Shown here: piece after piece, positions 41,212 to 49,817 of the stretch | How positions within the stretch are numbered: position 1 is the first letter of the stretch | How the letters are laid out: each line of letters opens with the position of its first letter | Assembly: GCF_031846245.1 (NCBI RefSeq) | Contig: NZ_JAVRIC010000004.1 | Coordinates: forward strand, 62,001-126,000 | Direction: 5' to 3' | Origin: Banduia mediterranea | GTDB taxonomy: Bacteria; Pseudomonadota; Gammaproteobacteria; Nevskiales; Nevskiaceae | Length of the DNA: 64,000 nt | Position numbers and translations under genes: made by a program | The notes under the pieces: model-generated | Database searches by the model: none | What the model saw: only the letters and a program-made list of their open reading frames with translations | What the model was told of the DNA's origin: nothing

Positions 41212-41540
41212 AAGGTCACTCCGAACTCCGGCGATGCGCCACAGTCTAGCCTGGATATGGCGGCCCACCATGACAGCCTGCATGAGCCGCAGAACCCGAG
41301 CGCACCCGATGCTGGAAACCATCGACCGCTACGGCTGGGTGACCGGATGATGGACAGGTCTGGGCCGCGAGCGTCGAATCAGCCTGGCGGCTTGCGCGGC
41401 CGCGCCGGCGCCGTTCTACGCGGACCGGGCCTATCCGCGCGATCCGGCTATGCGCCATCTGCGCACCTACCGGCCTTACCGGTCACTGCTCCCGCTGGGC
41501 GCGCCGGACCTACACTAGGGGCTGTTGACGATCTGGCGAC
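41212..41540. other. Gene-poor interval with a lipoprotein-like tail fragment
   Basis: About 330 bp with no intact gene. On the plus strand the frame ending with TAG at about 41518 reads RISLAACAAAPAPFYADRA and continues to a terminal LGAPDLH. It looks like the end of a lipoprotein whose signal sequence and start are missing. No promoter, terminator or repeat was identified. Consistent with general decay across 38.4-41.5 kb. Confidence 0.3.
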
Positions 41541-42473
41541 TCAGCTCAGGTCGTAGCGGAATTCCTTCTTGAATCGCGCACGGAAACTCTCCGGCGTGAA
41601 GCGATGGTTTTGCGTGCCGGGGCGTTCAATCTTCATTGCGCCCAGCAAGGAGGCAATGCGGCCGGTGGTCTCCCAGTCCTTGCCGTGGAGCAATCCGTAC
41701 AGCAGGCCGGCGCGATAGGCATCGCCGCAGCCGGTGGGGTCGGCCAGCGACTCGGCCTTGGCGCACGGCACTTCGATGAGCTTGCCCTTGTTGTGGATCA
41801 TCGAGCCCTTGCCGCCGCGGGTCACGATCAGGGTGTCCACGCGCTGCGCCATTTCAGCAAGGCTGAGCCCGGTGCGCGACATGAACATCTCGGCTTCGTA
41901 GTCGTTGACGGCACAATAGGTCGCAAGGTCAAGGAAATGCGTGAGTTCCTCGGAATCGAACAGCGGCATGCCCTGCCCGGGATCGAACAGGAACGGTACA
42001 CCGGCGTCCGCGAATTGCTGGGCGTGCAGCAACATGCCCTGGCGCCCGTCCGGTGAGACGGTGCCCAATTTCACGCCTTGCGTCGACAGGCTCTGCGCAT
42101 GCGACTGGGACATCGCGCCGGGGTGAAACGCCCAGATCTGGTTGTCGTCGAGATCGGTCACGACATGGCCATGCGCGGTCAGCGTGCCGGGCATTTCCTT
42201 GACGAACTCACGCGGCACGCCGTGCTTGTCCATCCACTCGGCGTAGTTGGCGAAATCCTCGCCAACCGTGGCGACCGGTGTACCCACACCCCCAAGCAGC
42301 TGCAGGTTGTAGGCGATATTGCCGGCGCAGCCGCCGAACTCGCGGCGCATCTGTGGAACCAGGAACGACACGTTCAACATATGCACCTTGTCCGGAAGAA
42401 TTTCGTTCTTGAAATGGCCCGGATAAACCATGATCGTGTCATAGGCGACGGAGCCGCAGATCAGTACCGACAT
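41541..42473 (-). CDS. Adenosine kinase-like PfkB family kinase
   Basis: A 310-residue PfkB sugar/nucleoside kinase. The N-terminal substrate region is SVLICGSVAYDTIMVYPGHF. The GG motif region is FGGCAGNIAYNLQLLGG. The C-terminal anion-hole signature DPTGCGDAYRAGLL holds the catalytic Asp. The overall pattern matches proteobacterial adenosine kinases, which salvage adenosine released from S-adenosylhomocysteine. It follows gcvPB by 82 nt on the same strand. Start ATG 42473 has an AGGAAGG site; the longer frame from 42599 is discarded. Confidence 0.82.
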   Translation of the reverse strand: MSVLICGSVAYDTIMVYPGHFKNEILPDKVHMLNVSFLVPQMRREFGGCAGNIAYNLQLLGGVGTPVATVGEDFANYAEWMDKHGVPREFVKEMPGTLTAHGHVVTDLDDNQIWAFHPGAMSQSHAQSLSTQGVKLGTVSPDGRQGMLLHAQQFADAGVPFLFDPGQGMPLFDSEELTHFLDLATYCAVNDYEAEMFMSRTGLSLAEMAQRVDTLIVTRGGKGSMIHNKGKLIEVPCAKAESLADPTGCGDAYRAGLLYGLLHGKDWETTGRIASLLGAMKIERPGTQNHRFTPESFRARFKKEFRYDLS

Positions 42474-42555
42474 CGTTTCCCTTCCTCTTCTGTCCGTTGT
42501 GTCATCGGCGCCAGCTCTACCAGCCGTCGCTGCGTGAATTGAAGATCCGCCCCGA

Positions 42556-44019
42556 TCAGGCGGCCGGCTGCCAGCGCAGGTCGAGTTGGCGTGCGGCACG
42601 CACGTCGTCCAGGCGCCGCACCGGCATCGTGTACGGCGCGCCCTTGAGCTTGGTGATGTCGGCCTTGGCCTCGTCCCAGATCGCGACCATGGCGTCGACG
42701 AAGGCGTCCAGCGATTCCTTGTCCTCGCTCTCGGTCGGCTCGATCAGCAGGCATTCCGGAACCAGCAGCGGGAAATAGATCGTGGGTGCGTGGAATCCGT
42801 AGTCGAGCAGGCGCTTGGCGACGTCGGTCGCGGTGAGATCGAGCGCCTGCTTCTGCTTCTTGAGCGTGATGATGAACTCGTGCGAGGCGCGACGCGTCGG
42901 AAATGCCAGATCGAAGCCTTTCTCGCGCAGCCGTGCCTGCATGTAGTTGGCGTTGAGCGCCGCGAATTCGGCCACGCGGTGCATGCCCTCGCGCCCCAGC
43001 AGGCGCGCGTAGATGTAGGCGCGCAGCAGCACCCCGGCATTGCCCATGAACGCAGACAGGCGGCCGATCGACTGCGGCAGGTCGTTCTCGTCGAGCCAGC
43101 GATAGCGCCCGTCATCGCAACGACCGACGACAGGAATCGGCATGAACGGCAACAGGCGCTTGGACACACCGACCGCGCCGGCGCCCGGCCCGCCACCGCC
43201 ATGCGGCGTGGAGAAGGTCTTGTGCAGGTTCATGTGGATCACGTCGAAGCCCATGTCGCCGGGCCGCACCTTGCCGAGGATCGCGTTGAGGTTGGCGCCG
43301 TCGTAGTACAGCAGGCCACCGGCCTCGTGCACGAGTCTGGCGATCTCCTTGATGCGGCGCTCGAACACACCCAGCGTCGAGGGATTGGTCAGCATGATGC
43401 CGGCCGTCTGCGGACCGACGGCGGCCGTCAGCGCGTCAAAGTCCACGTCGCCGTCGTCGGTGGTCGGGATCTCGCGCACCTTGAGGCCGAGCATCGTCGC
43501 CGTCGCCGGATTGGTGCCGTGCGCGGCATCCGGCACCAGTATTTCGCTGCGCGCGGTATCGCCGCGTGAGCGGTGATAGGCACGGATCATCGCCACCCCG
43601 GCGAACTCGCCCTGGGCGCCGGCCATCGGTGTCAGCGACACACCGGCCATGCCGGTCACGTCCTTGAGGATTTCCTGCAGATCGTACATGCAGCCCAGAA
43701 AACCCTGCGAATGCGAAACCGGCGCCAATGGGTGCCGGTGCAGGAACTCCGGCAGCATCGCCAGGGTGTTGCAGGCGCGCGGGTTGTACTTCATGGTGCA
43801 CGAACCCAGCGGATAGAAATGAGTGTCGATGCTGAAGTTGAGCTGAGACAGGCGCGTGTAGTGGCGCACCGCCTGCAATTCGGAGACCTCCGGCAAAGCA
43901 GGCGGCTTTCGGCGCCGCAGTGCTTCGGGAATACCGGAGACGTCGACTGCGGCCTGCGGTCGCTGCGCGTAGGCGCCGCGGCCGGGACGGGAGACTTCGA
44001 AGATCAGCTTTTCGCTCAT
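42556..44019 (-). CDS. gcvPB: Glycine dehydrogenase (decarboxylating) subunit 2
   Basis: A 487-residue C-terminal half of the split P protein, which decarboxylates glycine with PLP and passes the aminomethyl group to GcvH. Visible: [29 protein letters not shown] and the PLP-lysine segment [19 protein letters not shown] (around residue 267). Start ATG 44019 ([19 protein letters not shown]) gives the family N-terminus; the longer frame continues antisense to tpx. It is separated from its partner gcvPA by the 501-bp tpx gene. Confidence 0.96.
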   Translation of the reverse strand: MSEKLIFEVSRPGRGAYAQRPQAAVDVSGIPEALRRRKPPALPEVSELQAVRHYTRLSQLNFSIDTHFYPLGSCTMKYNPRACNTLAMLPEFLHRHPLAPVSHSQGFLGCMYDLQEILKDVTGMAGVSLTPMAGAQGEFAGVAMIRAYHRSRGDTARSEILVPDAAHGTNPATATMLGLKVREIPTTDDGDVDFDALTAAVGPQTAGIMLTNPSTLGVFERRIKEIARLVHEAGGLLYYDGANLNAILGKVRPGDMGFDVIHMNLHKTFSTPHGGGGPGAGAVGVSKRLLPFMPIPVVGRCDDGRYRWLDENDLPQSIGRLSAFMGNAGVLLRAYIYARLLGREGMHRVAEFAALNANYMQARLREKGFDLAFPTRRASHEFIITLKKQKQALDLTATDVAKRLLDYGFHAPTIYFPLLVPECLLIEPTESEDKESLDAFVDAMVAIWDEAKADITKLKGAPYTMPVRRLDDVRAARQLDLRWQPAA

Positions 44020-44042
44020 GGGCTTTCTTGGAAGCTGCGGGC

Positions 44043-44543
44043 TCAGACCAGGGCGGCCAGGGCGGTGTCGTAGTCGGGCTCGTTGCCGATCTCCGGCACC
44101 AGTTCGGAGTAGACGATCCTGTTGTCGGCATCCAGCACGATTACCGCGCGCGCTGTGAGTCCGGCCATCGGCCCGGTTTCGATCAGCAGACCGTAGTCCT
44201 TGCCGAACTGGCGGCCGCGCATCAGCGACAGCATGGTGACATTGGCGATGCCTTCGGCGCCGCAGAAACGCTTCTGCGCAAACGGCAGATCGGCGGAGAC
44301 GCACAGCACGGCCGCACCGTCGATCGCCGCGGCACGCTCATTGAACTTGCGCACGGACATCGCGCAGGTCGGCGTATCGATCGACGGAAAGATGTTCAGC
44401 AGCTTCTTCCTGCCGGCAAAATCATGCAGCGTCACGTCGGCCAGATCGAGGCCGACCAACCGCAGTCCGGGCGCGTCGCTGCCCACCGGCAGCATCTCGC
44501 CGAAGACCTGAATCTCCTGGCCTCTAAGGGTTACGGTGCTCAT
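44043..44543 (-). CDS. tpx: Thiol peroxidase Tpx
   Basis: A 166-residue atypical 2-Cys peroxiredoxin that reduces hydrogen peroxide and organic peroxides with thioredoxin. The peroxidatic Cys60 is in [14 protein letters not shown], the resolving Cys94 in QKRFCGAEG, and the N-terminal beta hairpin is [15 protein letters not shown]. Start ATG 44543 has AGGAG 8 nt upstream. Inserted between gcvPA (34 nt upstream) and gcvPB (23 nt downstream), so it is co-transcribed with the glycine cleavage genes. Confidence 0.95.
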   Translation of the reverse strand: MSTVTLRGQEIQVFGEMLPVGSDAPGLRLVGLDLADVTLHDFAGRKKLLNIFPSIDTPTCAMSVRKFNERAAAIDGAAVLCVSADLPFAQKRFCGAEGIANVTMLSLMRGRQFGKDYGLLIETGPMAGLTARAVIVLDADNRIVYSELVPEIGNEPDYDTALAALV

Positions 44544-44577
44544 CGTCTGTACTCCTTGTAAACGTGGGTACAAATGT

Positions 44578-45936
44578 TCATTGAAGGGTCGCCGACAACG
44601 CGTCGGCGTACTGCTTGATGTCCTGCTCCGTCTTGGTTTCGGTTGCGCAGACCAGCAGCGCGTTGCCCAGTTCCGGATAGTGCCGGTTCAGGTCGAAACC
44701 GCCGACGATGCCCAGATTCGCGAGCTTCTCCAGCACCGGCGCCACCGGCTGGTTCAGGCGAATCACGCATTCGTGGAAACCGGCCGGCGCGAACACCGCC
44801 TCGACGCCGTCGATTGCACACAAGGCCTGACGCAGGGCCTGAAGATTGGCGGTGCTGGCGGATGCGGTGCGGGCCAGGCCCTCCGGACCGGTGATCGCCA
44901 TGTAGATCGTGGCGGCCGTGACCAGCAGGCCCTGATTGGTGCAGATGTTGGACGTGGCCCTGGAGCGGCGGATGTGCTGTTCGCGCGCCTGCAAGGTGAG
45001 CGTGAAGCCAGGCTTGCCGTCCAGATCCACGGTGCGGCCGACGATACGGCCCGGCATCTGGCGCACGAAGGCCTGCTTGCTGCACATGAAACCGAAGTAG
45101 GGCCCGCCGGAGGACAGGGGCGCACCCAGCGGCTGGCCTTCACCGACCACGATGTCGGCACCGGTTTCGCCCCACTCGCCGGGCGGCTTGAGCAGCGCCA
45201 GTGAGGTCGGGTTGACCACCGCGACCACGAGCGCGCCCTGAACATGCGCCCAGTCGGTGATCGCGTCCACGTCTTCGTACTGCCCGAAGAAATTGGGCTG
45301 CGCGACGACCACGGCGGCGATGTCGGAACCCTCATGCGCCTTCAATGCCGACAGGTCCATGGCCCCGGTATCAGCCAGGTATCCGATGGCGATCTGCTCG
45401 ATGTTCTGCGCATGCGTGATTGCGTAGGCCGTCTCGCGATAATAGGGATGCACCGATGCCGGCATCAGCACGCGCCCGGTACGGCTCTTGCCATTGGCGC
45501 GCATCGCCATCAGCAGGCCCTCGCCGAGCGCCGAGGCGCCGTCGTAGAGCGAGGCATTGGAGACATCCATGCCGGTCAGCGCCGTCATCATCGACTGGAA
45601 CTCGTAGAGCACCTGCAGCGTGCCCTGACTGGCCTCGGCCTGATACGGGGTGTACGCCGAATAGAACTCGCCGCGCGTGGTGATCTCCCACACCGCGGCC
45701 GGAATATGGTGCTCATAGGCACCGGCACCGACGAAGTTCAGCGGCGCACCGTCGATCGCCGCTCGGCCATGCATCAGGCGCGCCACGGCCATTTCGGGCA
45801 GCGCGGACGGCACCTGCGTCAGGCCGACGGACTTGAGCTCCGCCGGAATCTCGTCGAACAGGGCATCCAGACTGCTGGCGCCGATCGCGCCGAGCATGCT
45901 GTTGATGTCGTCCTGGGTGTGCGGAATGAAGGGCAT
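44578..45936 (-). CDS. gcvPA: Glycine dehydrogenase (decarboxylating) subunit 1
   Basis: A 452-residue N-terminal half of the split P protein. Typical segments: [19 protein letters not shown] at the start, [29 protein letters not shown] and [10 protein letters not shown]. It forms the heterotetrameric P protein with GcvPB. Split P proteins are common in Xanthomonadales-like and Gram-positive lineages, whereas E. coli has a single-chain GcvP. Preceded by a 95-bp gap that carries a palindromic repeat. Confidence 0.96.
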   Translation of the reverse strand: MPFIPHTQDDINSMLGAIGASSLDALFDEIPAELKSVGLTQVPSALPEMAVARLMHGRAAIDGAPLNFVGAGAYEHHIPAAVWEITTRGEFYSAYTPYQAEASQGTLQVLYEFQSMMTALTGMDVSNASLYDGASALGEGLLMAMRANGKSRTGRVLMPASVHPYYRETAYAITHAQNIEQIAIGYLADTGAMDLSALKAHEGSDIAAVVVAQPNFFGQYEDVDAITDWAHVQGALVVAVVNPTSLALLKPPGEWGETGADIVVGEGQPLGAPLSSGGPYFGFMCSKQAFVRQMPGRIVGRTVDLDGKPGFTLTLQAREQHIRRSRATSNICTNQGLLVTAATIYMAITGPEGLARTASASTANLQALRQALCAIDGVEAVFAPAGFHECVIRLNQPVAPVLEKLANLGIVGGFDLNRHYPELGNALLVCATETKTEQDIKQYADALSATLQ

Positions 45937-45961
45937 CGAATTTCAGTCACCGGATTGATGT

Positions 45962-46021
45962 CTCGCGCAAAGACGCGGAGACGCAAATTGTTTCCCGCTC
46001 GTCTTGGCGGCTTTGCGCGAG
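45962..46021. repeat. Palindromic repeat between gcvH and gcvPA
   Basis: The outer arms CTCGCGCAAAG (45962-45972) and CTTTGCGCGAG (46011-46021) are perfectly complementary. The extended 21-nt arms (45962-45982 and 46001-46021) match with 3 mismatches around an 18-nt loop. The right arm is the second copy of the dispersed repeat found at 16257. In RNA it would form a strong hairpin within the gcv operon that could attenuate or stabilise part of the message. Confidence 0.7.
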
Positions 46022-46030
46022 CAACAGCGC

Positions 46031-46420
46031 TCAGTCCTCCGACAGCACCTGCTCGTAGCCATCCGCATCCAGCAGATCGTCGACCTGATCGATGTTGTCG
46101 GGCTTGAGCTTGTACATCCAGCCTTCACCGTACGGATCCTGATTGAGAATTTCCGGGGCGTCGGCGAGGTTTTCGTTGATCTCGACCACTTCGCCGGACA
46201 GGGGCGCGTAAACGTCCGACGCAGCCTTGACCGATTCGACCACACCGCAGGCTTCCTCGGCGGCCAGCACGCGGCCGACCTCCGGCAGTTCCACGAATAC
46301 CAGGTCACCCAGCGCTTCCTGCGCGTGGTCGGTGATGCCGATCAGCACGCTGCCGTCGTCCAGTGGCTTGACCCACTCGTGCGATGCGACGTACCGCAGA
46401 TCCTCTGGAATATTGCTCAT
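46031..46420 (-). CDS. gcvH: Glycine cleavage system H protein
   Basis: A 129-residue lipoyl carrier that shuttles the aminomethyl intermediate between P, T and L proteins. The lipoylated residue is Lys65 in [12 protein letters not shown]. The N-terminal RYVASHEWV and C-terminal [10 protein letters not shown] segments match the family. It lies about 105 nt after gcvT and upstream of the repeat element and gcvPA. Length and all conserved positions are normal. Confidence 0.97.
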   Translation of the reverse strand: MSNIPEDLRYVASHEWVKPLDDGSVLIGITDHAQEALGDLVFVELPEVGRVLAAEEACGVVESVKAASDVYAPLSGEVVEINENLADAPEILNQDPYGEGWMYKLKPDNIDQVDDLLDADGYEQVLSED

Positions 46421-46526
46421 CTCACCAACTCCTCTTGAATGTCGATTTGGGGTTCAGGTGCAGCAGGTCATGGAGCCACACGGTAGTGCGGGACTCCTGC
46501 GAATTGCATGCCGAAGCGGTCGGCGC

Positions 46527-47609
46527 TCAAAGCTGCGACTGCCCGTGGCGCACGAAGTTCGGCTTGACCACGCGCAGCGGATGCCACTGGCCGCGGATTT
46601 CGACCTCGCAGTCACCCTCGGCTTCGCGCGGCACGCGCGCCAGGCCGATCGACAGCTTGAGGCTGGGCGCGAAGCCGCCGGAGCTGAGTTCGCCGGCGGC
46701 GCCGTTGCCGAACCGCACTTTCATGTGTCCGCGCAGCACGCCGCGCCCTTCCAGCACGACGCCGATCATCTTGCGCGGCGCCTTGCCGCGCAGCGGTTCG
46801 ATCGCGCCCCGGCCGATGAAATCACGTTCCGCCGGTTCCCAGGCGACCGTCCAGGCGAGTCCGCATTCCAGCGGGTTCACCGATTCGTCCATGTCCTGCC
46901 CGTAGAGATTCATGCCGGCTTCGAGTCGCAGGGTGTCGCGCGCGCCGAGCCCGCAGGGACGCACGCCGGACATCGCCAGCGCTTCCCAGACCTCGACCAG
47001 CAAGTCGTGCGGCAGGATCAGCTCGTAACCGTCTTCGCCGGTGTAGCCGGTGCGGGCGACGAACCAGCTTTCATCCCAGGCAGCCTGGAACGGCCTGAGT
47101 TCTGCGACGGACGGCTGCAAGGCTTCGGGCATCAGCCGATCCGCCTTGGCGCGCGCGTTCGGACCCTGCACGGCCAGAATGCCCAGATCCTGCCGATGTC
47201 GGACCTCGACACCGAACGCGGCCGCATGGCTTCGAATCCAGGCCAGGTCCTTGTCGGTGGTGCCGGCGTTGACCACCAGGCGGAAGCGGTCCTCGGCCAG
47301 GAAGTAGCAGATCAGGTCATCGAGAATGCCGCCATCTTCGTGCAGCAGACAGCTGTACAAGGCCTTGCCGACAATTTGCAGCTTGGCGACGTCATTGGCC
47401 AGCAGCCGGCTCAGGAACTCACGGGTGCGTGGCCCGTGCAGATCCACGGCGGACATGTGGGCCACATCGAACATTCCGGCATCGGCGCGCACCGCGTGAT
47501 GCTCTTCGAGTTGGGAACCGTAGTGAATCGGCATGTCCCAACCGGCGAAGTCGACGAGCCTGGCGCCGAGAGCCTGATGCTGGGCGTGCAGTGCGGTGGT
47601 CTTGAGCAT
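46527..47609 (-). CDS. gcvT: Glycine cleavage system T protein (aminomethyltransferase)
   Basis: A 360-residue tetrahydrofolate-dependent enzyme that releases ammonia from the H-protein intermediate and forms methylene-THF. Landmarks: LHAQHQALGARLVDFAGWDMPIHYGS near the N-terminus (split here in two conserved parts), RTGYTGEDGYEL and GLGARDTLRLEAGMNLYG. Start ATG 47609 (MLKTTALHAQH) gives the normal N-terminus. First gene of the operon, with a tandem glycine riboswitch beginning about 45 nt upstream of its start. Confidence 0.97.
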   Translation of the reverse strand: MLKTTALHAQHQALGARLVDFAGWDMPIHYGSQLEEHHAVRADAGMFDVAHMSAVDLHGPRTREFLSRLLANDVAKLQIVGKALYSCLLHEDGGILDDLICYFLAEDRFRLVVNAGTTDKDLAWIRSHAAAFGVEVRHRQDLGILAVQGPNARAKADRLMPEALQPSVAELRPFQAAWDESWFVARTGYTGEDGYELILPHDLLVEVWEALAMSGVRPCGLGARDTLRLEAGMNLYGQDMDESVNPLECGLAWTVAWEPAERDFIGRGAIEPLRGKAPRKMIGVVLEGRGVLRGHMKVRFGNGAAGELSSGGFAPSLKLSIGLARVPREAEGDCEVEIRGQWHPLRVVKPNFVRHGQSQL

Positions 47610-47654
47610 GAAGGTTCCGTCGGGCACAGCAGTGGGCGAAAACGAGCAATGTCT

Positions 47655-47885
47655 CGCCGCCCCTCTGTCCGGGAACCTGAGAGTTCAGGCGACGAGTGCG
47701 TCACCTTACCCCTTCGGTGGACCTGTTCGGTCGCTCTCCAGAGTCGATCACCAGCCCGCGACGCAACCATCCCCCGTGCATCGCGGATCGGAAAGTGTCT
47801 GGTCCTTTTGCCTGAGCGATTCCGGGCGGATTTGCGCCTTCGGCGCCGCGGCGCGGCCTCGGCCGGTTCGCGGTCTCTCCCAAAC
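47655..47885 (-). promoter_or_regulatory. Tandem glycine riboswitch
   Basis: Two consecutive aptamers are readable on the minus strand. The first begins GGGAGAGACC (47881-47872), has the GCCGAAGGCGCAA core, and closes with TCGCTCAGGCAAAAGGACC. The second begins CTCTGGAGAGCGACC, has CACCGAAGGGGTAAG, and closes with AACTCTCAGGTTCCCGGACAGAGGGG (near 47660; written in two parts in the source). The two are joined by a short linker. This is the classical gcvT activator-type switch that turns the operon on when glycine is plentiful. Confidence 0.93.
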
Positions 47886-48142
47886 ACCTTTGATCGACCG
47901 GCATGGTAACCGGTCTGGCACGCTCCCGAAAGCGAGAGCGGTGTCACGGAACCGCCCGGAACCGCGGTCAGACTCCCCCAAGCAGGGGATTTTCCTCGAC
48001 CGGTACGGCGCGCACAATCTGACGCCACGCGGTTCGCGAATCGCGAGTGACTGCCGATGCAAGCGGAAAATGGTCCCGGCAGCCGGTCGCGTGCGAAGCG
48101 GGCAAAGCGCCGGCGTCCGGCACCTGGGGAGACAACGAGACA
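47886..48142. other. Divergent control region between gcvT leader and tpsB
   Basis: About 257 bp. It should contain the gcvT promoter on the minus strand and the tpsB promoter on the plus strand; neither has a strong consensus. A GACCGG-N8-CCGGTC palindrome lies at about 47895-47914 and a small CCCC-AAGCA-GGGG hairpin near 47977. No protein-like reading frame of its own. Confidence 0.35.
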
Positions 48143-49807
48143 ATGTCAGTACACCCGTTCGCAGCGAGCCGCATGCTCGCCGCGCTGATTCTGCTTTCAC
48201 CGGTCATCAGCCTCGCGCAGCAGACGCCCCCCACGCCGGGCAGCGTGACCGATACGCTCAAGCCCGCACCCAGAATCGAGCCGCTACCACCCGCCGCAGT
48301 GGACACGCCAGCACCGCAACCTCGCGCCGAAGTGCCGGCCGGTGGCCGCGAGATCACCGTGGAACGCTTCGTCTTCGAAGGCAATACCGCCTACGACGAG
48401 GCCACGCTGGACGCCCTGATCGCCGACTACCGGGCGCGGCCGGTAACGCTCTACGACCTCTACGAAGCGGCTGATCGCATCGCCGCGCACTACATCGGCC
48501 AGGGCTACACGCTGACCACGGTGGCGATTCCGGCACAGCGCGTGGATCGCGGTGAGGTGGTGTTCGAAGTCATCGAGGGTCGGGTCGGCCGCGTCCGCGC
48601 CGAAGGCACCACGCGCTATCAGGAAGCCCATCTGCGTCACTATCTGGACGAGGTCCATCCCGGCGAGCTGTATCGCACCGAGGATCTGGAGCGGGGGCTG
48701 CGCCAACTCAATGAGCTGCCGGGCCTGTCCGCGCGCGCCGTGGTCGAACCGGGTCAGGCCTACGGCAGCAGCGACATCGTGCTGCGTGCCGAGGAAACGC
48801 CGGTTCGCGGCGGCGTCTTCCTCGACAACCACGGCCGCGACAGCATCGGCGAATACCGCGCCACCGTGAATCTGGAGCTCAACAATCCGACCCGCACCGA
48901 AGATCAGTTGCGCCTGCTCTACCTGCAGTCCGAGGATGCACTGCTGCGCTACGGCTTCGTAGAATATTCCGTTCCGCTCAACTTCCGCGGGCCGCGCCTG
49001 GCGGTGTCCTACGGCCAATCCGACTTCGAGGTCGGCGACGGTCCGTTCGAAGGCCTGGTCGAAGGCACCAACCGCGACGGCCGCGTAGCCCTGAACTGGC
49101 CGCTGATCATCACGCGCAACGAGCGCCTGGTGCTGTCACCGGCGGTGCGCCGCACGGTGGCCGACACCGACCAGTTCGGCCTCGTGGAACGCGGTACGCG
49201 CATCACCCTGCTGGACTTCGGCGCGAGCTACAGCCGCGCGTTCACGAACCGCTCGGTGATCCAGCTCAGCGGCAATCTTTCGAGCGATTTCGGCTCGCAG
49301 TCGCGTGAGGATCTGAGCGCGCCGGACAGCGTCGGTACCGAACAGAAGCTGCGCGCCGAAGTCGATCTGCAACAGCTGAGTCCACTTTGGCGGGAAATCT
49401 TCGTATATACGAGGGCGGCCGCGGTGTGGTCGCCCGACCCGCTGGTCGACACCGAGCAGTTTTCGCTGGGCGGCCCCAACAGCGTACGCGGCTACCCAGC
49501 CGCGGAAGTGCGCGGCGATCGCGGATACATGGCGACGCTCGGCCTGAACCGCAGCTTCGGCTTCGGGCCGGTCACGCTGGACGGCCGCGTCTTTGTCGAC
49601 GCCGGCAGCGTCTATGTGATCGACGCGCCGGACGGCACGGATTCGAAGGTCTCGATCGCCAGTATCGGCATCGGCGGCGACCTGAGCCTGCCGGCCGGTT
49701 TCGGGCTGCGCCTGGATCTGGCTTTCCCCTTCGGTGACCGCCGCGACACGATCAGCGACGGAAACGACGACGGCCGCCTCTACGGCACCGTCTCCTATCG
49801 CTTCTGA
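48143..49807 (+). CDS. TpsB-family outer-membrane transporter (FhaC/ShlB type)
   Basis: A 554-residue two-partner-secretion transporter. Signal peptide MLAALILLSPVISLAQ, a Pro-rich linker, two POTRA domains (about 60-210, beginning ITVERFVFEGNTAYDE), and a 16-strand beta-barrel ending in the terminal YGTVSYRF with the required final Phe. The loop-6 motif is SVRGYP in LGGPNSVRGYPAAEVRGDRG. It exports the TpsA protein encoded 10 nt downstream. ATG 48143 is chosen over the open frame from 48047 because the signal peptide begins there. Confidence 0.93.
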   Translation: MSVHPFAASRMLAALILLSPVISLAQQTPPTPGSVTDTLKPAPRIEPLPPAAVDTPAPQPRAEVPAGGREITVERFVFEGNTAYDEATLDALIADYRARPVTLYDLYEAADRIAAHYIGQGYTLTTVAIPAQRVDRGEVVFEVIEGRVGRVRAEGTTRYQEAHLRHYLDEVHPGELYRTEDLERGLRQLNELPGLSARAVVEPGQAYGSSDIVLRAEETPVRGGVFLDNHGRDSIGEYRATVNLELNNPTRTEDQLRLLYLQSEDALLRYGFVEYSVPLNFRGPRLAVSYGQSDFEVGDGPFEGLVEGTNRDGRVALNWPLIITRNERLVLSPAVRRTVADTDQFGLVERGTRITLLDFGASYSRAFTNRSVIQLSGNLSSDFGSQSREDLSAPDSVGTEQKLRAEVDLQQLSPLWREIFVYTRAAAVWSPDPLVDTEQFSLGGPNSVRGYPAAEVRGDRGYMATLGLNRSFGFGPVTLDGRVFVDAGSVYVIDAPDGTDSKVSIASIGIGGDLSLPAGFGLRLDLAFPFGDRRDTISDGNDDGRLYGTVSYRF

Positions 49808-49817
49808 GGTCCGAGCC

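Noticed and set aside
48030-48142. Possible c-di-GMP or cobalamin riboswitch before tpsB
   Set aside because: GCAAAGC and GGAGAC words occur, but the paired regions and order of conserved elements of these switches are missing.
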